This document shows positions 55,478 through 64,000 of a stretch of 64,000 nt of DNA, piece by piece. The DNA lies in NCBI GenBank assembly GCA_963921935.1, contig OY998176.1, positions 168,822,445-168,886,444 on the forward strand, written 5' to 3'. Position numbers and translations under genes: made by a program. The notes beneath the pieces were generated by a model. It was given only the letters and a program-made list of their open reading frames with translations. It was not told the origin of the DNA and did not search any database. The stretch's first letter is position 1; each line of letters begins with the position of its first letter. This DNA is from Galeruca laticollis (taxonomy: Eukaryota > Arthropoda > Insecta > Coleoptera > Chrysomelidae).

Positions 55478-55779
55478 ATTTGATTGACGGCATTTTAATT
55501 CTGTGGTTGTGTCAGTTGTCAGTTGTCAAATTATCGATAAAGAAATTCCTCGTTTTCCTGAACATGTGATTGAATTAGTTTCATATTTTCCTTTTAATAT
55601 TAATTTCAATCATTGTATTCGTTTATCAATATAATGGATTTATCACGTGTTGTGATGATTTCGTAAAAATAGCGTCAGTTATGTACATTTTATTCGCATC
55701 AAACATATTTGACCTCACTTTCGTAAGTAATAATTTTCAATTCTTGTTTTTGTATTTACATTAAATAATTTATTGTAGA

Positions 55780-55819
55780 GTTCCTGATGAAGAGTCAATG
55801 AAGTCTCGAAAGCTTGAAC
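55780..55819 (+). ncRNA. Hammerhead-ribozyme-like motif, Penelope copy 2 (plus)
   Basis: GTTC-CTGATGA ... CGAAAGCTT-GAAC, the same motif as 54307-54346 in the opposite orientation with one substitution in the stem II loop. Confidence 0.6.
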
Positions 55820-55871
55820 AGAATAAAGAGTCCACTTTTTATTTCTCCTTTGGCTTAAGACCCTATTAAGA

Positions 55872-55873
<2 letters not shown>

Positions 55874-55948
<75 letters not shown>
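55874..55948. repeat. (TA)n tract between Penelope pieces
   Basis: About 37 units, immediately following copy 2. Confidence 0.97.
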
Positions 55949-55950
<2 letters not shown>

Positions 55951-56373
55951 TGGGGATAACGGGGATTTCAGTCCAAGGAATCAACGCGAAGATCTTTTAT
56001 TTACAAAATGCCGCCAAGCTTTCGTGTCCTTTTGACACTTCTTCAGGGCACTATAATACATTTACAAATATAAATATGATTTAAAAATAGAGAAATAAAT
56101 ATAAGTACTTACATGTAAAATATTTTAAGTAAATTCAATATAAATAATCATTAAAAAATTTGTAAATGTAAAAATAAATATAATTATAATATACTTGATG
56201 TCATATTTCACATAAGACAAATCGATACATAATTTGTTTGTTCGTTACTTAGTTATTTTAATTTTTTTAGGTTACTTTATAATTATTTAATGAAGTTTGA
56301 ATTTGAGGTTAGATTATAACCTTATAAAATTACTTTGACAGATAATTTGTTTTTGACGTTATCCCCACCTATA
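55945..56373 (-). mobile_element. 429-bp Penelope-tail-like unit with 17-bp inverted ends and a hammerhead motif
   Basis: TATAGGTGGGGATAACG at 55945-55961 is exactly the reverse complement of 56357-56373. The unit contains a well-formed hammerhead-like core near its left end on the minus strand and no ORF. It looks like the terminal (LTR-like) part of a different Penelope family, or a small non-autonomous element. Confidence 0.6.
56013..56049 (-). ncRNA. Hammerhead-ribozyme-like motif with perfect stem II
   Basis: Minus strand: GCC-CTGAAGA-A-GTGTC-AAAAG-GACAC-GAAAGCTT-GGC. Stem II (GTGTC/GACAC) is a perfect 5-bp helix, stem I pairs GCC with GGC, and AAGCTT can form a dimeric stem III. The CTGANGA and GAAA invariant bases are all present. 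The best-formed of the six. Confidence 0.72.
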
Positions 56374-56409
56374 TAGCATTTTTCAGTCGTTATATAAAAA
56401 AAAAAAAAA

Positions 56410-56414
<5 letters not shown>

Positions 56415-56449
<35 letters not shown>
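56415..56449. repeat. Poly-A then (TA)n tract
   Basis: A run of A (about 56397-56411) is followed by about 17 TA units, adjoining the next Penelope pair. Confidence 0.95.
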
Positions 56450-56450
<1 letters not shown>

Positions 56451-56522
56451 AAATATGTTCATCAAGAACTGGGTGTAGCAGTCAACAGTGGGGCTGGTGA
56501 GAAATCAAACAATTTTATTATT

Positions 56523-56563
56523 CATCAAGCTTTCAACCCTTGTTTGATGTCTTCCTCAGGATG
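56523..56563 (-). ncRNA. Hammerhead-like motif, pair 2 left copy
   Basis: Minus strand: CATC-CTGAGGA ... GTTGAAAGCTT-GATG. CTGANGA and GAAA are kept and stem I (CATC/GATG) pairs. Stem II is impaired here (GACATC where the right copy has GACCCC). Confidence 0.5.
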
Positions 56564-56950
56564 ACTACAAATATTATATATTTAAAAACAATACGTTACA
56601 AAACATAGTCGTACTTACTAAAATGGATTGTCAGATCGACTATACCATAAAAGTTGGAAACAATAAAAACTCAATAAACAATATATACATTTAAAAAACA
56701 TTTAAAAATAACATAAAAAACCGTTACAAACAATAACATTGTACTGATTTGGATATTTTTATCGGATCAACCACACAATGAATATTACATTTTAAGATGT
56801 TAGAAATTAACTGACAAAACTCCAAATGAAAACAAATGATAACAAATGGTAAAAGTGACAATCAGCATGGAACAACACGGTGAGCACGGAAAAACACAAA
56901 ATGGCCTTTAACTAAAATGCAAACCAGCGAACACTACATTAACGAAGATG

Positions 56951-57322
56951 TTATGCATTGTTAGTGTGCTGTGTTAGGGGAAATATTTTAGGAATTTTGT
57001 TCTTATTATTCTCATACTCCAAAATGTAATTATAGATGAGACTCAGATTTTGAGTATCTGATCTAGTGTTGAGGGGTCTTTCAATTTTATTAATAAACAC
57101 CATCTCCAAAAAAATCCTTTTATAGTAGTTATTTTCTCCAATTAAAACTTCAACTCCTTCGAAATCCATATCATGTTGTGATTCAATAACATGGGTCGAC
57201 AGAGCGCAAGACGGCCTTCCCAATCTGCAATCGCTTTTGTGAGATGTTATTCTACCCTGCAAAAGCCTTGAGGTTTGTCCAATGTATGCTTTATGACAAT
57301 CCTTGCAATTGATCTTATACAC
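56951..57322 (-). pseudogene. Penelope GIY-YIG endonuclease region, pair 2 left copy
   Basis: A 123-codon frame: MYKINCKDCHKAYIGQTSRL shows the zinc Cys pair and the YIG signature, then QGRITSHKSDCRLGRPSCAL with a conserved Arg/His region, STHVIESQHDMDFEGVEVL and the Glu region KRIFLEMVFINKIERPLNTR. It ends IFPLTQHTNNA at a natural-looking stop. The sequence upstream (to about 57352, LRxKPLESSNVV-like) shows the start of the linker; RT is missing. Different family from copies 1 and 2 at 54.7-55.5 kb. Confidence 0.85.
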
Positions 57323-57653
57323 AACATTGGAACTTTCTAACGGTTTGACTTTAGTTTTGGCTCACAAAAGCGATTGCAGATTGGGAAGGCCGTCTTGCGC
57401 TCTGTCGACCCATGTTATTGAATCACAACATGATATGGATTTCGAAGGAGTTGAAGTTTTAATTGGAGAAAATAACTACTATAAAAGGATTTTTTTGGAG
57501 ATGGTGTTTATTAATAAAATTGAAAGACCCCTCAACACTAGATCAGATACTCAAAATCTGAGTCTCATCTATAATTACATTTTGGAGTATGAGAATAATA
57601 AGAACAAAATTCCTAAAATATTTCCCCTAACACAGCACACTAACAATGCATAA
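57303..57653 (+). pseudogene. Penelope GIY-YIG fragment, pair 2 right copy
   Basis: From SHKSDCRLGRPSCALS-equivalent residues onward it is identical in sequence to the left copy's C-terminal 100 residues. The first ~20 codons (from MQLILYTTLELSNG) are the antisense of the left copy and are not protein of the element. It lacks the YIG signature, so it is catalytically dead. Confidence 0.85.
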
Positions 57654-58040
57654 CATCTTCGTTAATGTAGTGTTCGCTGGTTTGCATTTTAGTTAAAGGC
57701 CATTTTGTGTTTTTCCGTGCTCACCGTGTTGTTCCATGCTAATTGTCACTTTTACCATTTGTTATCATTTGTTTTCATTTGGAGTTTTGTCAGTTAATTT
57801 CTAACATCTTAAAATGTAATATTCATTGTGTTGTTGATCCGATAAAAATATCCAAATCAGTACAATGTTATTGTTTGTAACGGTTTTTTATGTTATTTTT
57901 AAATGTTTTTTAAATGTATATATTGTTTATTGAGTTTATATTGTTTCCAACTTTTATTGTATAGTCGATCTGACAATCCATTTTAGTAAGTACGACTATG
58001 TTTTGTAACGTATTGTTTTTAAATATATAATATTTGTAGT

Positions 58041-58081
58041 CATCCTGAGGAAGACCCCAAACAAGGGTTGAAAGCTTGATG
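58041..58081 (+). ncRNA. Hammerhead-like motif, pair 2 right copy
   Basis: CATC-CTGAGGA-AGACCCC-AAACAA-GGGTT-GAAAGCTT-GATG. The stem II arms CCC and GGG pair (with flanking A-U/G-U), and stem I pairs. The better preserved of the pair-2 motifs. Confidence 0.6.
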
Positions 58082-58184
58082 AATAATAAAATTGTTTGAT
58101 TTCTCACCAGCCCCACTGTTGACTGCTACACCCAGTTCTTGATGAACATATTTTGTTAATATTCATCAGTCAAACGTACCAATA

Positions 58185-58188
<4 letters not shown>

Positions 58189-58227
<39 letters not shown>
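58189..58227. repeat. (TA)n tract
   Basis: About 19 units between pair 2 and the next Penelope tail. Confidence 0.95.
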
Positions 58228-58235
<8 letters not shown>

Positions 58236-58420
58236 AAGTTATCGGGAATAAGCCTTCTCAGGAATAAGTAAACTCTTTTTACTTTATGTTGAAAGCTTTC
58301 GAAATATCTTTTATTTCTTCATCAGTCAAATACAAAAATATATACACAAGTAAAATAGGCAAAAATATTAATTTAAAATTATTACTTGCAAGTAATCGAG
58401 GTTAATCCTTAAATCATTTT
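58228..58420 (-). mobile_element. Fourth Penelope-tail fragment with hammerhead-like motif
   Basis: It adjoins a (TA)n tract exactly like the other Penelope tails and contains a hammerhead-like core on the minus strand, but has no ORF. Right border approximate. Confidence 0.5.
58289..58329 (-). ncRNA. Hammerhead-like motif in the fourth Penelope tail
   Basis: Minus strand: TTGA-CTGATGA-A-GAAAT-AAAAGAT-ATTTC-GAAAGCTT-TCAA. Stem II (GAAAT/ATTTC) is a 5-bp helix, stem I pairs (TTGA/TCAA), and all core bases are present. Confidence 0.68.
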
Positions 58421-58499
58421 TTTCCAAAGGATACCATTGCACAGAAACCACTCACTTCTTGATCTTTTAAAAAAAATGTGAAATGTGTTGTCGTTTATA

Positions 58500-59165
58500 C
58501 AGGGTGTTCCATTGAGAAAGGGCCTAACTTTAACTGTAGATGGGGATCACTTTGGTGCTTCTAAAAACCTATATTTATTTTGTCATCTGCACTTTATAAC
58601 CGAGATACAGGGTGTTTTATAAATTTATCCTATTCCTTTCGAACCTCATAACTTCCGAGTTACCCTGTATATTATTTTGAAATTTGGTACACGTAATAAC
58701 CATTACCTAGAAACTCCATCAAAAGCATCTCCAAAAAGATAATGCAGGTCCGCCTTAACAAAAAATTTCAAAACTAATTACTATAATTGGACAGAGTATG
58801 AAAAATCGAATGTACTCATTCCCTTTTTATTTTTCCGCAGACAATTTCACTACCAAATATTTACCGTCAAAGTTACAATTTATGCACGTTTTGGGGGTCA
58901 ACAATGGTATTGAAGAGGTTTTTTTTTATTTTTTAGCTTGGAATGAAATCTATTCAATGCATCTAGAGAAGCATCCTGGAAATTCAATTGAGTTTGAATG
59001 TTTACGAGTACAGACCACTAAAAAACGTGATTACAGGGCCGTACTTAGGACATACTCATTCAATATGTTTCGAATATTTCGAACACCCTGTATAAGGATA
59101 TGTATCTGAAAACTATGCACTTCTACATTTAGAATAACAAGAGTAAAATACGAGAAATGAATTTA
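58500..59165 (+). repeat. Left long inverted arm of the second DD41D mariner
   Basis: Reverse-complement partner of 60212-60919. It contains further internal copies of ACAGGGTGTTT (58610 region) and of the TACAGGGTAACTCGG-type block, so the arm is itself built of sub-repeats. Confidence 0.88.
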
Positions 59166-59321
59166 TACTTCAAAAAACGTTAAAAGTACTCGTATAAACT
59201 AGATAATACTTTAAGTAGGCTATGGAATAGAGCCATCATTGAAGTGTGTATCATTTGTATCTAGTTCCTGTGAAATAGTGTTAGATGTTTTGAATTTCCT
59301 ACAGTATTTTCTTTTTGCTAA

Positions 59322-59960
59322 GTGAGTATTATCAGTATCATTATGCCTCATCAATTTTCTAACCAAGAATACGCAAATATTGTATTTAATTATGAATATT
59401 GTAATGGTAATGATACAGCTGCAAAAACTGAATACGGAAGAAGGTTCCCTTACCGAAGATTACTAAACCGTAAAACATTTATTCGTGTTTTTAATTACTT
59501 AGGAGAACACGAATTTTAGCAATTGGATCATTCGAAATGCAAGAATTTTAAGTAGAGGTCTATTCACGGAACTCGTACATTTGGGCAGAAGAAAATCCAT
59601 TTGCTATAAGAGAGTCCCATTCGCAACGCAAATTTTCTGTTAACGTTTGGTGCGTCGTTGATAATAAATTAATAGAACCAACACTTTCCACATAGACTGA
59701 CTGGCAAAGTCTATTTGGATTTTCTGCAGAATATTTTACCAATGCTATTAGATGATGCAGACGTAAACGTAGCAGGAATGTATTATCATCATGACGGTGC
59801 TTCGGTGCATTACAGAGTCAAAGTAAGACATTTTTTAAATAAAAATTTCCCTAATTCATGGATAGGCAGGGGTGGTCCCAATAACTGGCTTTCAAGGTCA
59901 CCTGACTTCAATCCTGTGGATTACCATATTTGGGGATATCTAAAATCATAAGTATATGCT
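59322..59960 (+). pseudogene. Tc1/mariner transposase, DD41D (internally deleted)
   Basis: The N-terminus is readable from MPHQFSNQEYANIVFNYEYC (59343) through the HTH-like FPYRRLLNRKTFIRVFNYLG to a stop at 59519. The middle of the protein, including the first catalytic Asp region, is deleted. It resumes near 59580 (WAEENPFAIRESHSQ-like frame, then RKFSVNVWCVV). YYHHDGASVHYRVKVRHFL holds the second Asp and RSPDFNPVDYHIWGYL the third, with 41 residues between them. Non-functional through loss of the first Asp and frame changes near 59690-59750. The same family type as the element at 48713. Confidence 0.85.
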
Positions 59961-60211
59961 ACCGACATCAATAGCAGAGAAGAACTTCTTCGAAGAATAG
60001 AGAATGCGTGCAGAAAAATCAGAAATAATCCAGATGGTCCGTTCGCAATATTACAAAAAGGGCAAGAAAGTGCATAGAGCAGAATGGAGGTCATTTTGAG
60101 CAATTTTTGTAGGTTAGACTTGCTTCGTTTGGACAATGTTGTTAGAAGTTCTTGTTTTCTTTTCATGTCAGTTAAAAAAATTAATAAAAATCTCTCCGAT
60201 TTTGGAGGATG

Positions 60212-60919
60212 AATTTATTTCTCGTATTTAACTCTTGTTATTCTAAATGTAGAAGTGCATAGTTTCCAGATACATATCCTTACACAGGGTGTTCGAAATA
60301 TTCGAAACATATTGAATGAGTATGTCCTAAGTACGGCCCTGTAATCACATTTTTTAGTAGTATGTACTCGTAAACATACAAACTCAATTGAATTTCTAGG
60401 ATGCTTTTCTAGATGCATTAAATAGATTTCATTTCAAGCTAAAAAATTAAAAAATAAAAAAAAACCTTTCCGATACCATTGTTGACCCCCAAAATTATAA
60501 CTTTGACGGTAAATTTTTGGTAGTATAATTGTCTGCGGAAAAACAAAAAGGAAGTAAGTAGATTCGATTTTTTATACTCTTTCCAATTATAAAGAGCAAT
60601 TTTGAAAAAATCTATACACAGGGTGTTGTTTTTAGGAAATACGAGTTTTGAAATTGTTTGTTAAGCCGGACCTGCATTATCTTTCTGGAGATGTTTTTGA
60701 TGGAGTTTATAGGTAATGGTTATTACGTGTACCAAATTTCAAAATAATATACAGGGTAACTCGGAAATTATGAGGTTCGAAATAAATAGGATAAATTTAT
60801 AAAACACCCTGTATCTCGGTTATAAAGTGCAGAAGACACATTAAATATAGATTTTTGGAAGCACCAAAGTGAACTCCATCTACAGTTAAAGTAAGTCCCT
60901 TTCCCAATGAAACACCCTG
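60212..60919 (-). repeat. Right long inverted arm of the second DD41D mariner
   Basis: Partner of 58500-59165, somewhat longer because of small insertions. The ORF at 60215-60418 is a shadow of the repeat. Confidence 0.88.
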
Positions 60920-60921
60920 TA

Positions 60922-63005
60922 GCACCAAAAAGAATGAAATGAATTTTGTAAATATATGGTATTCTTCTATGAAAAACAAAAAGAAGACTGCCCTGTGAAT
61001 GTTAGTTAATGAATCTTAACTCAAAATTAGTTCACTACGAAAGAGAAACTGATTAAAAACAACTGTGTTGCATGGTAAAAAACATCAGTACAGAACCTAC
61101 TCGGTTAATCTTCTCAATATTAATTGCTATGACCGTCTGATGAGGGAATCATACAACCCAGGACATGAATAGGTACATTAGATTCATGTCATTCTCCTCC
61201 ACAACCTGAAAACCACTGTCACTAGCATGCAGGGCGGTGTGGGAATATGTTTAAACCACGAGCTGTGAAGATGATGATAGGCAAAAAGGTGTCGGCTAGG
61301 CTAGTTGTTTTTCAATTTTTGTTGAAATCAAAATTGAGGATGTTTGAATAAATAATAATCAGATTTTTTATGTCTAAACATTTGTTCATGGCCAAAGGTT
61401 CATTGTTGATATATACCATCTCTAAGAAATTTCTTTTAAAATAAATACTCGCACAAGTCAAAACACAGAAGCAATTTTTCGGCCGAACATGAACAGCTGT
61501 TGAAACTACTTGAATATGGAGAGCGTATTACCGCTGCTCTTGTTATATTCATCGAAAAACGTGCAGTAGGCCAACCAACACCAAATGAATCAAGATTTCA
61601 TCACAGCTCACCGTTACCTACCACTTCTATTATTGGAAAAAAGGCATAACTTTAAATTTATGACGTGATTTTTATCTCTTTTCAGTCTGGTTGGGCAAAG
61701 AAGGTGGTAAAAAAATGATAATTTTGTCGTGTCGAAAACTCAATGTGTTTGTAGCAAATGCGATCTTCACTTGTGCTGTACTAACGCCAAAAACTGTTTC
61801 ATGATTACCAACAACAAAAATATTGGATACCCTTTTTTGTTAGCCTTTTTAAGGTATTTCAATAAAGGCCGTTTAAAATTCACCTGACGTTTTGATAAAA
61901 AAAAATATACACTGATGACATGTTCCGATTTGTTGCCGAATTATTAATCAGGAAAAAATCCCATCTAAATGGATTTCGCCAGTAAGTGGGATAAATTGGT
62001 TTCACACAAAAAAATTATGATTTTCAGCTTCAATTCCCCTAAAAAAATTGAAACCGTGTTTTTCTAAATAAATGTTGGGAAAAGTATTTTTATGACAGGA
62101 AAACAATTTATTATTAATTCGAAAAGATCTCTAGTTCATCTAGAGTGAATTTACAAAAGTTTGATGTGGGGCTTCACTTTTACAGGATAAAATGTTGATT
62201 TGAATATAACATATAGTTAACATTGCAATCTATCGATGAAGATAATTGATAATAATATAACTTCTTCTTATTACAAACGTTTCAAGACTTGTGACTATCT
62301 ATTTACTTTTCAAAATATCCTGTTTTCTTCTAGAATAATGGAGTATAGTGAATCAGAAACTGTCATTTCTTAAACAGTAGTTTTTTATCCTATGCTACTC
62401 GAAAATCCAATTTTCGTGGCCCTAACGAGATGGGAATGTATGTATTTCGTCCGCTGGGCGAGAAAAATAGCAAATAATGGCTAGGCAGGCAAAACAACTT
62501 CACAAAAATAACACTAGATGGCACCCTATTATAAAGGACGACGCGGCTGTAACTTTTAAATTTCAAATTGTGGTTTAAAGCTTCATTCAGCATGCAATTA
62601 CAATTAGTGCTTGAAAAAATTAAACTCAAAACGTCATTGAAATCTTGCATTCACAAAGAGAAAATTAATGTAATAATTAGCTGATTTTTGGTTGCGCCCT
62701 CTTTGTATTGTGGGCTAGAACAATTGATAGTGTTGACGCTTGATAATAATTTGTCAATGTAGAAGTGTCAAAGCCATCAAATCAGAGAAAGTTGTGTGAA
62801 AAATTATTAATAAATATAACTTCTTAACTCACAAATTGAAGATAACTTGCTTTTTAATATGTTCAATTATAAATGCTGAGCTGCAATGAAAACTCACAAG
62901 GTTCTACGGCTAATTGTAATTATTAATTGTAATTGTTCATTGTGAATGTACCTTCAGAGTTTCGTTGACATTAAAAGTAATATTGAATATAGTGGGTTTC
63001 ATAAT
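60922..63005. other. Mostly no recognisable gene
   Basis: One coding-like stretch lies at about 61458-61649 (plus): FSAEHEQLLKLLEYGERITA then ALVIFIEKRAVGQPTPNESR, ending in a TAA. Its composition is protein-like but no family or start was recognised. The rest (61650-63005) shows AT-rich DNA without supportable features. Confidence 0.35.
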
Positions 63006-63185
63006 ATGGACGACGGCGGTTATTCTCCACCGGAAGGGATTAAGCGAAAAGCAAGATAGGCTACACTGAATCTGCAACTTGAGAAGTCAAATGGAAAATA
63101 TAAACATTTTTTGGATCGATGTTCATTGAATTGCAAGGTACAGCGAAAATGTTATTTTCAGCAACTCATTTACCATTTTTTATGA
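63006..63185 (+). pseudogene. Possible N-terminal relic of a tyrosine-recombinase-type transposon protein
   Basis: The frame from ATG 63006 reads MDDGGYSPPEGIKRKAR, an in-frame TAG at 63057, then ATLNLQLEKSNGKYKHFLDR. This resembles the start of insect Crypton-like tyrosine-recombinase proteins, in which a Pro/Glu-rich leader is followed by N-L-x-P-x-K-S-x-x-x-Y-x-x-x-Y-x-x-F. A donor-like AAG|GTACAG occurs at 63137/63138. No catalytic domain follows, so the call rests on resemblance of about 25 residues. Confidence 0.3.
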
Positions 63186-63766
63186 CTGGTTCATCTCATA
63201 ACATCAAACGGTACAGTAAAAATAGTTCCCACCTTTCTTTTTGTCATTTTAGAATCGAATCATTTAATGTGTATGATAAAAATTATGATGCGTACCACGT
63301 CGCGAAAGTAGTTTTCCGAGCCTGCTGGCCATGCTGGGTTACGGCTCGCCTGGTCATTTCCTCTGTCGGCCCGGAAAATTAGCACTTTCGCACCTAGGTA
63401 CACAAATAGCTATTACAATAACCCACTTGCCCAATTAATGGATGATTCCAGTAGTCTATTCAGCGCTGCGACTACAAAATTTTCGGTTCTAAAATGACTG
63501 ACATTTTCTAGGCCTTTTTGGATACGATTCAATGTCGAGGAAGAAATAATTTTTGATTTCAATCATTTCTAGATGTTCTCGAATATCTGAATCGGTTTAT
63601 TAATGTTGTTATTTAAAAAAATAATTTGCCGCATGGACGAAACCTGTCAATTCTATGTCACATGTCTTATTTTTGACATTTGAAATTCCCTCGCTTTGTT
63701 TTTTCTCAAACGTGACACGTGCATTAAGTCAAGTTATCTGTGTATTATTATATTGTGATTTTGAAA

Positions 63767-64000
63767 ATGGTTTATTATTGTATTTATAATAATTGCAAAA
63801 GTAACTCGAGGCGACTCAAGACCAGAAAATGGAAGTATTATCCATTCCCTAAACCAAAGACGAACATGGTGAAGTGTTTACAGTGGATTGAGCTTTGTGG
63901 AAACAAAAAGCTAACTATTGACAAAGTTAGCAGAAACACATTTGTCTGTATCAAACATTTTGTTAGAGGGTTTTCTGATCCCTCACCCTTCCATACAGAG
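63767..64000 (+). CDS. THAP-domain protein, N-terminal part (runs off the window)
   Basis: Open from ATG 63767 to the window end (78 codons, no stop). It is a THAP zinc finger: MVYYCIYNNCKS gives C-x4-C near the N-terminus, YYPFPKPKTNMVKCLQWIEL carries the FPxP and conserved Trp region, and TFVCIKHFVRGFSDPSPFH gives the final C-x2-H and the HF...D segment. THAP domains bind DNA in chromatin regulators and in P-element-related transposases. The frame is intact, unlike most of the window. The start is favoured because the first Cys follows within five residues, as in the family. Whether it is a host gene or a transposon gene is decided by sequence to the right. Confidence 0.85.
   Translation, partial: MVYYCIYNNCKSNSRRLKTRKWKYYPFPKPKTNMVKCLQWIELCGNKKLTIDKVSRNTFVCIKHFVRGFSDPSPFHTE

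Larger units (their letters stand above)
54214..55873. mobile_element. Penelope-like elements, head-to-head inverted pair 1
   Basis: One copy runs leftward (about 55252 to 54214) and a second rightward (about 55241 to 55873). Both end in the same ~150-bp tail with a hammerhead-like core and then a (TA)n tract. The 5' parts meet at GTTAGATCGCGAGTC. Both are 5'-truncated: no RT domain remains, only the RT-to-GIY-YIG linker and nuclease region. Confidence 0.8.
56446..58157. mobile_element. Penelope-like elements, head-to-head inverted pair 2
   Basis: The arm 56446-57245 is the near-identical reverse complement of 57359-58157 (~800 bp each). The minus-strand copy extends further, to about 57352, so the spacer is ~113 bp. 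Both outer ends read TTCTTGATGAACATATTTTG outward and abut (TA)n or TA-rich DNA. Differences are few, so the pair is relatively recent. Confidence 0.88.
58500..60919 (+). mobile_element. Tc1/mariner DD41D element with ~700-bp inverted arms, TA target
   Basis: The left end is TA|CAGGGTGTTCCATTGAGAAA; the right end is TTCCCAATGAAACACCCTG|TA (reverse complement CAGGGTGTTTCATTGGGAAA). The TA duplication is at 58498-58499 and 60920-60921. Both tips are present. Length 2420 bp. Confidence 0.9.

Noticed and set aside
61110..61160. CCGTCTGATGAGGGAATC as another hammerhead core.
   Set aside because: No GAAA with a pairing stem follows within a suitable distance.

Overview
This window is non-coding-rich eukaryotic DNA, almost certainly from an insect; a beetle is possible but not proven. 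It is strongly AT-rich and full of (TA)n microsatellites. Nearly every recognisable coding stretch is a decayed transposable element of a family common in insects: Ty3/gypsy, Ty1/copia, pogo, piggyBac, Tc1/mariner, Penelope and non-LTR. No bacterial operon, CRISPR array, rRNA or tRNA gene was seen. No complete host gene is visible. The best host-like locus is the start of a THAP zinc-finger gene running off the right edge (63767 onward). A few short coding-like stretches (3892-4188, 36399-36533, 43100-43225) may be exon or pseudogene relics.

Layout from the left. 1-1382: 5' part of a minus-strand LTR element (gag-like ORFs and a primer-binding site). 1446-6524: AT-rich DNA with microsatellites, one degenerate coding frame and a possible promoter with splice sites. 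6525-12104: minus-strand gypsy-like element with broken gag, protease, RT, RNase H and integrase between two ~280-bp direct repeats. 12380-13090: coiled-coil ORF1 relic of a probable non-LTR element. About 13380-17880: a decayed pogo element split by a 2.67-kb insertion (14508-17178) that has ~850-bp inverted repeats. 19569-22979: a second pogo element with recognisable terminal inverted repeats (TIRs), a 5'-leader intron and a C-terminal zinc finger. 23281-28679: a gypsy element with both LTRs, a 4-bp target duplication and a tRNA-Pro-type primer-binding site.

29365-30125: a ~172-bp satellite-like array. 30420-32430: piggyBac relics in inverted orientation. 32930-34113: a copia relic. 36570-42401: a gypsy element whose 3' LTR carries a 403-bp MITE. 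45293-45500: a nearly perfect 208-bp palindrome. 46590-47670: a non-LTR RT relic. 48713-51205: a DD41D mariner with ~590-bp inverted arms. 52872-54165: a ~357-bp tandem array beside an inverted partial unit. 54214-58330: a cluster of Penelope-like elements (PLEs) embedded in (TA)n tracts and arranged as two head-to-head inverted pairs, with six hammerhead-ribozyme-like motifs. 58500-60919: a second DD41D mariner with ~700-bp arms. 63006-63185: a possible tyrosine-recombinase N-terminal relic. 63767-64000: THAP domain.

Taken together, the window is a transposon graveyard with nested insertions. Its most notable signals are structural: the Penelope inverted pairs with repeated self-cleaving-ribozyme cores, several unrelated DNA transposons with unusually long inverted repeats, and two tandem arrays. 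Every inactivation statement comes from reading the sequence; all family names are recognition from motifs and were not checked against a database.
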